Of a DNA stretch of 64,000 bases, positions 9,301 through 16,926 are shown in pieces. The stretch comes from Myxococcales bacterium. GTDB lineage: Bacteria > Myxococcota > UBA796 > SXON01. A model generated the notes under the pieces. That model was not told where the DNA came from, did not search any database, and saw only the letters and a program-made list of their open reading frames with translations. Both the position numbers and the translations under genes were made by a program. The stretch spans positions 1 to 64,000 of the forward strand of contig SHYX01000012.1 of the NCBI GenBank assembly GCA_009692585.1. The letters are read 5' to 3'. How positions within the stretch are numbered: position 1 is the stretch's first letter; the number at the start of each line of letters is the position of its first letter.

Positions 9301-9386
9301 AACAGCCCGATCACCATCACCACCGAAAACAGCGTCAACACGGTGACGGGCCGGCTCACCGAGAAGCGGGGGATCCACTCGTTCAC
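6321..9386 (-). CDS. RND-family efflux transporter (pump 1)
   Basis: A 1021-aa inner-membrane RND protein of normal family length. TM1 follows 'RFSVSRPVTVLTLFSVV'; the paired porter domains and 12-TM layout are present. The TM4 relay region reads 'GIAIDNAVVVVEA', keeping the first of the two Asp found in AcrB-type pumps. The C-terminal half has the usual 'MGGIGMIILMGIVVNNGIVLID'. A GTG start at 9386 fits RND N-termini; upstream codons are not hydrophobic. It is translationally coupled to the TolC-type gene. No adaptor is adjacent: the only membrane-fusion protein is upstream of pump 2 at 14174, so the two pumps may share it or form a mixed complex as MdtB and MdtC do. Substrate unknown. Confidence 0.9.
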   Translation of the reverse strand: MNEWIPRFSVSRPVTVLTLFSVVMVIGLLAWMRIPVQMMPSGWISPQLWLWVDYEDSTPIETESRVLRPLEEQISTVAGLKSLDSRARSDGANLSLEFHGDVDMDEAYNAVGDRVERAMADLPDDVEKVWIWRFDPSDEPVVWAGISAPENISLEDLHFLTTRIIQTRLERIEGVGRVDVWGVDEPVVWIDFDRERLMAHRVDLMAVVTGLGGDNIQMAAGRVEDRGEVRYVRSLARYEGLDEIRRWPIGNGLVLTDIAEVRYAPASTTSINRIEGREAAALAINKESTANTVEVCAATQAAFAELAADPRLKGFHFHSFFDQGELIEKSLLALYRAALEGGVLAVIVLGLFLREWRITALIASTIPSSLLLTVIVMYFGGTSLNLLSMLGLMIAVGIAIDNAVVVVEAIFRRRQLGQEAVSAAIDGTAEVLLPVVLCTATSSIVFLPVILMSGDADFSFFLGALGMPVVWVHVASLLITLVFTPLSTVWLSSGRIVADARWMVWLSDTVVTVLRRVLRHPMDSFVAVVAGIVLTVVVPVQAVSCEDEAEGNIDDFSVRFEVPRAYTYYERLRVVEAFEKLAEDNRDAWGVRTYRSRLSSDSTRGNLSIYLDGDKDEVMPREEMLADAKKKLPDIPGVSAQIGWGDSEGKSKSIGVALVGEDSETLAAIGKEASRRLQGIPGVLNVEDGADEGGEEEIRLRVDRTAAARYGVSASTIGRVVSFAMRGAPLSPWIVGEREVRMFTRFADDDRVSVDRLLDFQIGNRTGGVALRGLVTPEPGSSWGSIRRHDRKTQLGIQMELEEGASKEAVYAQAMAELAQMDWPSGYGPERGDEWQEQLESDQARNSAFLLSVVFVFLIMGVLFESFLLPLTVIMTIPMASFGVYWGLYLTDTPFDAMGGIGMIILMGIVVNNGIVLIDRVTELRRHMPRERALVEAVRQRLRPILMTALTAIVGILPMALGTETFVGIPYAPLGRVVAFGMTAATVLTLFFVPFLYAFLDDLRDSGRRWLAFAWPTTEVP

Positions 9387-9477
9387 GCGGGCTATCCTCG
9401 CGGGCGCGGATAACCTGCAAGGGGGAAGGACCCGCGGCGCTCTCCCCATCCCGCCCAGCCGCAGAATAGGCCGGGGC

Positions 9478-10851
9478 GTGACCCCGCCTCTGCTCGCTCT
9501 GGTCGCCGCCTGCACCGCCGAACCGGGCAGCCCGGCCGCCGATGCGGACACCCTCGTGCTGGTGGTCGGGGCAGGGATGGCCGGCCTCACCGCGGGGCGA
9601 GTTCTGCACGATGCTGGCGTGGAGGTGGTCGTGCTGGAAGCGCGGAGCCGCCTCGGCGGACGCACCGTGACCGCGGAAATCGGCGGGGCGGACATCGACC
9701 TCGGCGCGGCCTGGTACCACGGCACCACCGACAACCCCGCCGCCACGTTCGCCGCCGCGCACGGACTCGAGTGGGTGCCCGACCGGATCCCCTACCGGAC
9801 CCTCTACGACGAGGCGAGCGACAGCCGGTTGGGCGATAGCGGCTGGGCGGCCCTCGACGCGCATCACGAGCGCTTCATCGACGCGCTCCCCGCCCTCCAG
9901 GACGAACTGGGCGCCCCCGCATCCCTGGCGGACGGAATCGACGCCTGGGTGTCGAACCACGGCCTCGCCGGGCTTGACGAGCGACTGGCACGGTTTGCGA
10001 CCGAACAATGGATCGGAGATTTGGAGTACGCCTCCCCGATCACCGAGCAGTCGTTCGCCGCGGTATGGGCCGAACCAAGCCTTGGGGGAGGAGACCAGTT
10101 TCCGGTCGGGGGCTACGCCCGACTCGTCGATGAGCTGGCCGACGGACTCGACGTGGTGCTGGAACACCCCGTCACCCGCGTCGAGGTCGCCGACGACGGG
10201 GTCACGCTGACCGCCGGCGGCGAGTCGTTCGAGGGTACCCACGTGATCATCACCGTGCCGGTGGGCGTGCTGCGCTCCGGCGCCATCACGTTTGCGCCGC
10301 CCCTCTCCTCGACGCGCCGGGACGCCCTGCAGCGGCTCGGCATGGGCAACCTGGAAAAGGTCGTGCTGGTGTGGGACGAGGCCTGGTGGACCGGCTCGAC
10401 CGCCTTCGTCTCGGCCGGCGGTGACGGTCGGTTCCCCGAGTTCCTCGACATGCGCGAGGTGGCGGGCGCCAACGTGCTGGTCGGCCTGTACGGCGGCAGC
10501 TTCGCACGCACGGTGCAGGCGGAGTGGAGCGACGAAGACCTCGTCGCCGGCGCGGTCGCAGCGCTGCAGACCGCCCAGGGCAGCGCGATTCCCGCGCCGA
10601 GCGCGTCCACGGTCACCCGTTGGACCACCGACCCGTACGCCGGCGGCTCGTACTCCTTTTTACCCGTCGGCGCATCGCGAGACGACCTGGTGACGCTGTC
10701 CGAACCCGAAGGGACGCGGCTCCTCTTCGCCGGGGAGGCGACGGAGCCCGACTACTACGGAAACGTCCACGCGGCGGTGATGACCGGACTTCGTGAGGCG
10801 GCGAGGCTCGGGGTGACCCACCCGTCGACGCCCGGCTTCGAGATGCCATGA
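9478..10851 (+). CDS. Lipoprotein FAD-dependent amine oxidase
   Basis: A 457-aa flavin monoamine oxidase-family protein with an N-terminal lipobox (LVAAC, about residues 8-12), predicting a membrane-anchored extracytoplasmic enzyme. The FAD-binding Rossmann motif is 'VVGAGMAGLTAGRVL' followed by 'LEARSRLGGRT'; the second flavin contact 'LGAAWYHG' and the C-terminal 'LLFAGEATEPDYYGNVHAAV' are intact. It should oxidise an amine, possibly a polyamine, giving H2O2. Start is the GTG at 9478 because it places the lipobox correctly. It is divergent from pump 1 (91-bp gap) and convergent with pump 2, so it sits inside the efflux locus on the opposite strand. Export by Tat would be expected if FAD is bound first, but no twin-Arg is seen. 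Confidence 0.85.
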   Translation: MTPPLLALVAACTAEPGSPAADADTLVLVVGAGMAGLTAGRVLHDAGVEVVVLEARSRLGGRTVTAEIGGADIDLGAAWYHGTTDNPAATFAAAHGLEWVPDRIPYRTLYDEASDSRLGDSGWAALDAHHERFIDALPALQDELGAPASLADGIDAWVSNHGLAGLDERLARFATEQWIGDLEYASPITEQSFAAVWAEPSLGGGDQFPVGGYARLVDELADGLDVVLEHPVTRVEVADDGVTLTAGGESFEGTHVIITVPVGVLRSGAITFAPPLSSTRRDALQRLGMGNLEKVVLVWDEAWWTGSTAFVSAGGDGRFPEFLDMREVAGANVLVGLYGGSFARTVQAEWSDEDLVAGAVAALQTAQGSAIPAPSASTVTRWTTDPYAGGSYSFLPVGASRDDLVTLSEPEGTRLLFAGEATEPDYYGNVHAAVMTGLREAARLGVTHPSTPGFEMP

Positions 10852-10873
10852 GCCACGATGCCGCGTTGGCCCG

Positions 10874-13800
10874 CTACGCCGTCCCCGGGCTCTGGACCGG
10901 CCCGCCGCCGCCCTCGGTCACTCGCACCGCCAGTCGATAGATCACCGGCACCACCACCAGCGTCAAAAAGGTCGAGCTGGCCAGACCGAAGATGATGGTG
11001 ATCGCCAGCGGTCGCTGCATCTCCTGGCCCTGCCCGAAGCCGAGGGCGAGGGGCACGAGGCCCAGCACCGAGTTGAGCGCGGTGATGAGGATCGGCCGCA
11101 ACCGGAGCGCCGCCGCCGCACGAATGGCGTCGTCCAGGGGCCGGCCTTCCTTCCGCAGCCGGGCGATCGCGTCCACGAGCACGATTGCGTTGGCGACGAC
11201 CACCCCCGCAAGCACGATGAGGCCGATGAAGACGACGACGCTGACCGGCGTGCCCGTCAGCCACAAGCCGGCCGAGACCCCCACCAGCGCCAGCGGCACC
11301 GAGAACAGGATGACCAGCGGGTCGCGGAGCGACTCGAACGTGCTGGCCATGATCACGTAGACCAGGAAGATCGCCAGGGCCAAGGCCAGCGCCAGCGACC
11401 GGAGCGAGGTTTCGAGCTCCCGATTCTGGCCGGCCACCTCGATTTCCATCCCGGCCGGAAGCCCCGCCCCCCGCAGCGCCGACTCCGCCGCCTTCGCCGC
11501 ACCCGCCAGATCGAAGCCGGCGACGTCCGCCGACAGCACCACCGCCCGCCTCTGGTCGATGCGCCGCACCTCGGAGGGGCCCTCGCCCTCCTCTACGGTC
11601 GCGACCGTATCCAGGCGGACCTCGGGGGTGAGGGCCGGGTTCACGTTGATGGCGCCCAGCGCTTCGACGCTGTTGCGGTCGCGCTCCTGGAGGCGCACGA
11701 GCAGATCGATGCGGCGTTCGCCGTCGGCGATCCGGGTCGGCCGTTCGCCCTGGATCTTGGCCCGGACCGCGCGGGCGACGTCGCCCACGCCGATACCCAA
11801 CGCGGCGAGCCGCTGCCGATCGTAGCGGACGCGGACCTCGGGGTAGCCAGCGGTCATCGACGAGTGCACCTCGCGGAGCTGCGGCACCGCACCGAGCGCC
11901 GCCAGTCCCAGCTCGGAAGCGGCGCGCAGCGTGCTCAACTCGGAGTCGTAGAGCACCACCTCGACCGGGGTGTGAAAACTGAAGAGGGCGGGCCGGGCGA
12001 AGCGGGAGCGCATCCTGGGAAAGGCCTCCAGCTCCCGGCGGATGGCGGCCATCGCGGCGTCCTCGCGCCGTTCGAGATCGCCGCCAGGGGCCAGCTCCAC
12101 CAGGACGCGCGCGGTGTTCTCCCCCTCGTCGGGCTTGGCGTCCGCGCGGCGCTCGGTGCCGACGACGGCGTAGACGGCCCCGACGCCATCGAGCTGACGG
12201 AGTCGCGCCTCCAACTGCTGGACCAGCGCCTCGGTGCGCGCGAGGGGCGTGCCCACGGGCATGGCCAGCTCCACCGTGAAGCGCCCCTGGTGCACGTCGG
12301 GGATGAGCTGCGCGCCCACGTCGGCAAAGGCGATCGCCGCCGCGAGCGTGCCCGCGATGGCGACGACGAGCACCCGCGTGGGGCGATGGAGCCAGCGATC
12401 GAGCAGGCGCGCGAACGCCGCCTCGGCGACGGCGTACTGGTCCAGGAACCGGTCGGCGAGCCATACGGTGCCCCGGTTGAGGGTGCCGAGGACCACGAAC
12501 AGCACACGCAGCCCCAGCCGCGTGGCCCAGCCGGCGAGCACGGCGAACATGACCGCGAAAGACGCGAGGATGCCGTGGGTGACGAAGCGCACCAGGGCCC
12601 ATGGCCAACGCCAGAAGGCGCGGCGTTGCCGCATCGTCGCCCAGGCGTCGCGGGGCGTGCTCGCCGCGATGTCACGGGCCCGTGCCGGTGGCAACTGGAG
12701 CGTCAACTGCCGCGCCGCGAGCATCGGAATCACGATGAGCGCGACTCCCAGCGAGGCGAGCAGCGAAAAGACCACGGTCAACGCGAGGTCGCCAAAAATC
12801 TGACCGGCGACCCCCTCCACGAAGACGATCGGCAAGAACACCGCGATGGCGGTGAGTACCGAGGCGAAAACGGCGGTGGCCACCTCGGCTGTACCCGCTA
12901 TCGCCGCTTCCTTTCTACTCTTTCCGGCGTCGATGTGATTCTGCACCGACTCCAGCACCACCGTGCCCGAGTCGATGACCATGCTGACCCCCAGCGCCAG
13001 CCCGCCGAGCGACATCAGGTTGAGACTCAGGTCGCCGACGTACATCACGCCGAAGGTGGCGAAGAGACAGATGGGGATCGCGGTGGAGATGATCGCGGTG
13101 GTGACCCAGTCGCGGAGGAACACGAAGGTGACCAGGATCGCGAGCAGGCCGCCGAGGATGCCGTCGCCGGTGAGGTTGTCGAGCGCCCCTTCGACGAAGT
13201 GGGCCTGGTCGTCGAGCACCCGCGCCTCCATGCCCTCGGGCAGAAGCCGACCCTCGCCCTCGAGGCTCAGCGCCGCCTTCACCTGTCGCGCCACCTGGAC
13301 CAGATTGGCGTCGGCCTCCTTGTAGACCTCGATCTCCACCGCCTCCACGCCGTCGAGGCGAGCCACCACCTCCCGGTCGGCGTGCCCCTCGGAGACGTCG
13401 GCCACGTCGCCGATGCGGACGCGCGCGCCGTCGGGACGCACGACCTGCAGCTCGCGCACGTCGTCGATCGAGCGGAACTCGTTGAGCGTACGGATGAGGT
13501 ACTCGTTTTCCCCCTCGCGCACGAGCCCACCGGCGACGTTCACGTTCTCGGCGCTCAAGGTCGCGCGCACCTGGTCCAGGCTGACCCCACGCGCCACCAG
13601 CCAGTCCTCCCGTGGCTCGACGAGGACCAGGCGCTCCAGGCCGCCGCGCACGCTCACCGCGGCCACGCCGTCAAGCGCCTCCAACCGCCGCTTCACCTCC
13701 TTCTCGGCGACCTCGCGCTGCTGAAGCTGCGAGCCGCCGCCGGTCAGCGCAACCCGCAGGATCGGCTGGAGCGAGGGGTCGTAGCGCAGGATCAGCGGCC

Positions 13801-14167
13801 GCTCGATGCCGTCCGGCAGCCAGGTGGTCTGCAGGCGTTCGCGCACGTCCTGCATGGCCGCGCCCATCGGCGTGTCCCAGTCGAACTCCAAGACCACGTC
13901 GGACAGGCCGGCGCGGCTACGGGACTCGATCGAGACCACGCCCTCGACCGTCGAGAGCGCCTCCTCCACCGGGCGGCTGACCTGCGCCTCGACCTCTTCC
14001 GGCGCGGCGCCGCCATAGGCGGTGCGCACGGTGAGCGTGGGGTACGAGATGTCGGGCATCAGGTCCAAGGGCAGCTGCCCGAACGAGACCCAGCCGAACA
14101 CGAAGACCGCCACCGTCACCATCAACACGGTGACCGGGTGCTCGACGACCCAGCGGTAGAAGCCCAT
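10874..14167 (-). CDS. RND-family efflux transporter (pump 2)
   Basis: A 1097-aa RND transporter, slightly long because of an extra hydrophobic/linker region in the middle (about residues 515-590). It begins MGFYRWVVEHPVTVL, the classic cytoplasmic helix and TM1, with 'LPLDLMPDISYPTLTV' in the first porter loop. TM4 carries 'VSMVIDSGTVVLESV' with one acidic relay residue. The C-terminal half has 'VFIGLIVLAGVVVANAIVLVDAI'. Six bases after the adaptor stop make an adaptor-RND operon. Overall closest in style to MdtB/HAE1-type drug exporters rather than metal CusA pumps (no methionine relay seen). Substrate unknown. Confidence 0.9.
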   Translation of the reverse strand: MGFYRWVVEHPVTVLMVTVAVFVFGWVSFGQLPLDLMPDISYPTLTVRTAYGGAAPEEVEAQVSRPVEEALSTVEGVVSIESRSRAGLSDVVLEFDWDTPMGAAMQDVRERLQTTWLPDGIERPLILRYDPSLQPILRVALTGGGSQLQQREVAEKEVKRRLEALDGVAAVSVRGGLERLVLVEPREDWLVARGVSLDQVRATLSAENVNVAGGLVREGENEYLIRTLNEFRSIDDVRELQVVRPDGARVRIGDVADVSEGHADREVVARLDGVEAVEIEVYKEADANLVQVARQVKAALSLEGEGRLLPEGMEARVLDDQAHFVEGALDNLTGDGILGGLLAILVTFVFLRDWVTTAIISTAIPICLFATFGVMYVGDLSLNLMSLGGLALGVSMVIDSGTVVLESVQNHIDAGKSRKEAAIAGTAEVATAVFASVLTAIAVFLPIVFVEGVAGQIFGDLALTVVFSLLASLGVALIVIPMLAARQLTLQLPPARARDIAASTPRDAWATMRQRRAFWRWPWALVRFVTHGILASFAVMFAVLAGWATRLGLRVLFVVLGTLNRGTVWLADRFLDQYAVAEAAFARLLDRWLHRPTRVLVVAIAGTLAAAIAFADVGAQLIPDVHQGRFTVELAMPVGTPLARTEALVQQLEARLRQLDGVGAVYAVVGTERRADAKPDEGENTARVLVELAPGGDLERREDAAMAAIRRELEAFPRMRSRFARPALFSFHTPVEVVLYDSELSTLRAASELGLAALGAVPQLREVHSSMTAGYPEVRVRYDRQRLAALGIGVGDVARAVRAKIQGERPTRIADGERRIDLLVRLQERDRNSVEALGAINVNPALTPEVRLDTVATVEEGEGPSEVRRIDQRRAVVLSADVAGFDLAGAAKAAESALRGAGLPAGMEIEVAGQNRELETSLRSLALALALAIFLVYVIMASTFESLRDPLVILFSVPLALVGVSAGLWLTGTPVSVVVFIGLIVLAGVVVANAIVLVDAIARLRKEGRPLDDAIRAAAALRLRPILITALNSVLGLVPLALGFGQGQEMQRPLAITIIFGLASSTFLTLVVVPVIYRLAVRVTEGGGGPVQSPGTA

Positions 14168-14173
14168 GGGGAA

Positions 14174-15418
14174 CTAACCCGCCTCCTTGTCGCCCGTGTC
14201 CTTGTCGGTGTCGATGAGCGGGTCGCCCGGGAGTCGCACGCGGGCATCGTCGCGGAGAGATTGGTTGCCCACGGTGACGACGAGGTCGCCGGCCCCCAGA
14301 CCGCTCTTCAGCTCGGCGATGGTGCCGTCGTCGAAACCGAGCTCCACCTGGACCTTGTGGGCGCGCCGCCACACGCCGGGAATCTCGGGCTCCTTCTCCT
14401 TTTCCTCGGCGCCACCGAAGAGCCCCGCGAACCAGCCGCCGTCGGCTTCGTCATCGCCATCGTTGTCGGCGCCCTTCTTCTTTTTCTTGTCGTCGTCGTC
14501 GTTCTCGGGCGGCGGCCCCTCCAGGAGCTGGTACACGTAGGAGCGACCCTCTTCCCAGACGACGCCGCGGCGGGGGATGGTGACCACGCCGTCGTGCCGG
14601 GCAACCTCGATCGCCACGGTGACGTACTGCCCGGGGCGGAGAGCGGCCTGGCCCGGATCCATCGTGACTGTAACCCGCACGGTGCCGGTGGCCGTGTCGA
14701 CGATCGGCGCGACGCGGACCACCTTTCCGGTGGCCGCCACCGCGTCGTCGTAGGCGCTGACGATGCGCGCGGGCTGGTCGACGGCGACGCGCGCGAGGTC
14801 ACGTTCCGGCAGCGAGACCACCACCCGGAGCCGGTCGAGGTCGACCACGGTGAACGCCGGCTTGCCGCCGGCGATCTCCCCGAAGTGGACGTTTCGGGCG
14901 GCGAGCACGCCGTCGATCGGGCTCTCCAGGCGGGTGAAGCCCCGGGTGGCGCTGGCCTCCTGGTGAGCGGTCCGCGCCGCGCCCAACGCGCGCTGGGCGC
15001 CCTCGTACTCGGACCGACTGAGCGCCCCCTGGTCGAAGAGCCGCTGCGCGGCCGCGGCCTCGGCTTCGGTGCGCTCCAGCTCGGCGGAGGCGCGCTGGTA
15101 GGCCGCATCGAGCTGGGGCGAGGCGATCACCGCGAGGAGCTGCCCGCGGGTGATGCGGTCGCCCTCCTCGACGTAGATTCCGGTGACAACGCCGGTCGCC
15201 TCCGGAACCAGGATCGCCTGCCCCTCGCTCTCGACCGCCGCGCTGGCCAGGACGTGATCTCCCACCGCGCCCAGCGCCGCCGGCTGGACGTCCACGAGGA
15301 TGCGCGGGTCGACGACGGGCTCGTCCTCCTCGTCTCCGCCTTTGCCGCCGCCCTTGCCGCCGTCACCGCCAACCGAACACGCCAGCGAAAGGAGCAGCAG
15401 CAGCATCAACGGGTGCAT
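14174..15418 (-). CDS. RND membrane-fusion (adaptor) lipoprotein
   Basis: A 414-aa periplasmic adaptor linking the RND pump to the outer-membrane channel. Signal peptide and lipobox (LLSLAC) at residues 6-15, a Gly/Lys/acidic linker, then the lipoyl half-motifs (GVVTGIYVEEGD... and FTRLESPIDGVLAARNV) flanking an alpha-hairpin (about 110-165), followed by beta-barrel and membrane-proximal domains. Odd feature: between 'YQLLEGPPPEN' and '[11 protein letters not shown]' there is a roughly 45-residue insert with runs of Asp, five Lys, and a WFAGLFGG segment, placed in the beta-barrel/membrane-proximal region that contacts the pump. The start ATG at 15418 gives the lipoprotein signal; upstream frame is antisense to the HEAT gene. 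Confidence 0.9.
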   Translation of the reverse strand: MHPLMLLLLLSLACSVGGDGGKGGGKGGDEEDEPVVDPRILVDVQPAALGAVGDHVLASAAVESEGQAILVPEATGVVTGIYVEEGDRITRGQLLAVIASPQLDAAYQRASAELERTEAEAAAAQRLFDQGALSRSEYEGAQRALGAARTAHQEASATRGFTRLESPIDGVLAARNVHFGEIAGGKPAFTVVDLDRLRVVVSLPERDLARVAVDQPARIVSAYDDAVAATGKVVRVAPIVDTATGTVRVTVTMDPGQAALRPGQYVTVAIEVARHDGVVTIPRRGVVWEEGRSYVYQLLEGPPPENDDDDKKKKKGADNDGDDEADGGWFAGLFGGAEEKEKEPEIPGVWRRAHKVQVELGFDDGTIAELKSGLGAGDLVVTVGNQSLRDDARVRLPGDPLIDTDKDTGDKEAG

Positions 15419-15515
15419 GGGCCGCTCACCGTAATCGCGGCGAGGCACCATCGGGGACGCTCCCTGACGATCGCTTACATCACGGGCTCCAGGCCCCACG
15501 CTACGATCCGAGTCC

Positions 15516-16364
15516 GTGCTGACGATGATCGAAGTGCTCGCGTTCTTGCCGCTGGCCACCGCCGCCCCCGATCCGTCCTGGGTCAGCGCCCGAGAGGCGC
15601 TGGTGCGAGACGCGGGAGACTCGAAGCTCCGCGGCTGGGAAAACAGCAACGACTGGCGCCAGCGAGTGCTCGCCATGGACGTACGCGCCTGGCAATCCGA
15701 TCGGGCGGCGGCGATGCTCGCGTGGTCGGCGGCGCCCTCGGCGTTCCGGGGTGCGCTGCTCCGGTTCGGGGACCCGAGCCTGCAGACGCCCGCGGCAGCC
15801 GGCCCGCTCCTGGCGCGCCTGGCGTGGGGCGGCGACGGCGAGCCCGTCCGCATCGCACTCGCGGAGGCGATCGTGCACACCGGCGGCGACTGGGCCGGTG
15901 CCGTGGTCCTGATGCTCCCCGACGAGCCGAGCGTCGCCGTTCGCAAGGTGCTGGTCGAGGACGGCCGGGTGGCACCACGCCCCTTCGCGGCGGCGCTGGT
16001 CGCCGCGGGCTTTGCCGACGCGGCCGACCCGGTCCGCGCCGCCGCCGCCCGCACCGCGCCATGGGTCACCCCGGTGAGCACGGTGGGACCGCTGTTGTTG
16101 GCGGCACTCGCCGACGTAGACGCCGACGTCCGCAGCGAGGCGGCGCGGTCGGTGGGGCTGCTCGACGTCGAAGGGGCGTGGCGCCCTTTGGTTTCGCTCC
16201 TTGCCGATCCCGAGGCGCGGGTGCGGTTGCAGGCGCTCAGGGCCCTGCAACGGCTCGACTCGGTCAATGCCGCCGCGCTCCCGCAGCTGGAGAGTCTGCG
16301 CAACGACAGCGACGGCCGCGTGCAGCGCGCGGCGGCGGGCGCGGCGGGCGCGGCGGGCGAGTAA
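15516..16364 (+). CDS. Secreted or anchored HEAT-repeat protein
   Basis: A 282-aa protein with a short hydrophobic N-terminus (IEVLAFLPLATAAP) suggesting a signal peptide, then helical repeats of PBS-lyase/HEAT type; clearest copies are 'VRSEAARSVGLLDVEGAW' and 'VRLQALRALQRLDS' near the C-terminus. Such solenoids are protein-binding scaffolds. Two starts are possible: GTG 15516, or ATG 15525, which would trim three residues. TACGAT at 15502-15507 is a candidate -10. Divergent from the adaptor gene; no functional link shown. Confidence 0.7.
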   Translation: MLTMIEVLAFLPLATAAPDPSWVSAREALVRDAGDSKLRGWENSNDWRQRVLAMDVRAWQSDRAAAMLAWSAAPSAFRGALLRFGDPSLQTPAAAGPLLARLAWGGDGEPVRIALAEAIVHTGGDWAGAVVLMLPDEPSVAVRKVLVEDGRVAPRPFAAALVAAGFADAADPVRAAAARTAPWVTPVSTVGPLLLAALADVDADVRSEAARSVGLLDVEGAWRPLVSLLADPEARVRLQALRALQRLDSVNAAALPQLESLRNDSDGRVQRAAAGAAGAAGE

Positions 16365-16381
16365 GCACCCGGGGCGCGGTA

Positions 16382-16885
16382 TCAGTACTGCGCCGTCAGT
16401 TCCACGCTTTCGATCTGGGCGTGATCGCCGGCGGCGCGCACGCGGGCCACCTGCACCCGCCCGTCCATGACCGCCATGACCACCAGCGCCTCCGGACCGA
16501 GCACCGAGCCCGGCGAGACCACGATCTCGGAGCCATCGGGCAGGCCGAGCACGGCCCGCGGCGGCTGAGCCTGCGCCATGGTGCTGACCAGCCGGACCGG
16601 GAACAGGGCGACGCCTGTCGCACCGGACGACGGGACCGGCGCCGGCGCCACCGGGCGCGCGGCGACCGCCGCATCGACCGGGCCGAGCGCATCCTCGCCT
16701 TCGCCGCCCGACGTCTCCCCCGCCATCTCCTCGCTGCTGATCCGAAACGGATCCGGCGCCACGAAGCGCGGATCGGCAGCGCCTGTCGCGACCACGGGCT
16801 GGGCAGAGGCCGCGACGGATGCCGGCGAGAACACCCGACCGGAGGTTGGCATCGACTCGCAGGCAACCAGGAGTAGCCAGAACAT
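16382..16885 (-). CDS. PilP-like lipoprotein
   Basis: A 167-aa lipoprotein with a lipobox (LLLVAC) within the first ten residues, a long Ala/Pro/Ser-rich linker, and a C-terminal beta domain of about 60 residues ('AVLGLPDGSEIVVSPGSVLG ... GRVQVARV'). That layout resembles PilP of the type IV pilus alignment complex, but the domain is short and no pil genes are near, so this is tentative. Start taken at ATG 16885 because it gives a typical lipoprotein signal and has a TACATG hexamer six bases upstream; an ATG nine bases further upstream is possible. Convergent with the HEAT gene (17 bp) and divergent from the HD-GYP gene. Confidence 0.6.
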   Translation of the reverse strand: MFWLLLVACESMPTSGRVFSPASVAASAQPVVATGAADPRFVAPDPFRISSEEMAGETSGGEGEDALGPVDAAVAARPVAPAPVPSSGATGVALFPVRLVSTMAQAQPPRAVLGLPDGSEIVVSPGSVLGPEALVVMAVMDGRVQVARVRAAGDHAQIESVELTAQY

Positions 16886-16891
16886 GGCGGT

Positions 16892-16897
16892 CATGTA
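16892..16897 (-). promoter_or_regulatory. Putative -10 hexamer of a leaderless gene
   Basis: TACATG on the minus strand, six bases before the ATG at 16885. Faces the plus-strand hexamer at 16915-16920. Confidence 0.4.
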
Positions 16898-16914
16898 ATC
16901 TGCCGCGGGGGTGT

Positions 16915-16920
16915 TAGAGG
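16915..16920 (+). promoter_or_regulatory. Putative -10 hexamer of a leaderless gene
   Basis: TAGAGG, six bases before the ATG at 16927. With 16892-16897 it makes a back-to-back promoter pair in a 41-bp intergenic gap. Confidence 0.4.
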
Positions 16921-16926
16921 CTGGGC

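Noticed and set aside
11864..16876. Very long plus-strand open frame (1670 codons) across the RND/adaptor region
   Set aside because: It is antisense to well-defined RND and adaptor genes and has the His/Arg/Gly-rich composition typical of shadow frames in high-GC DNA.
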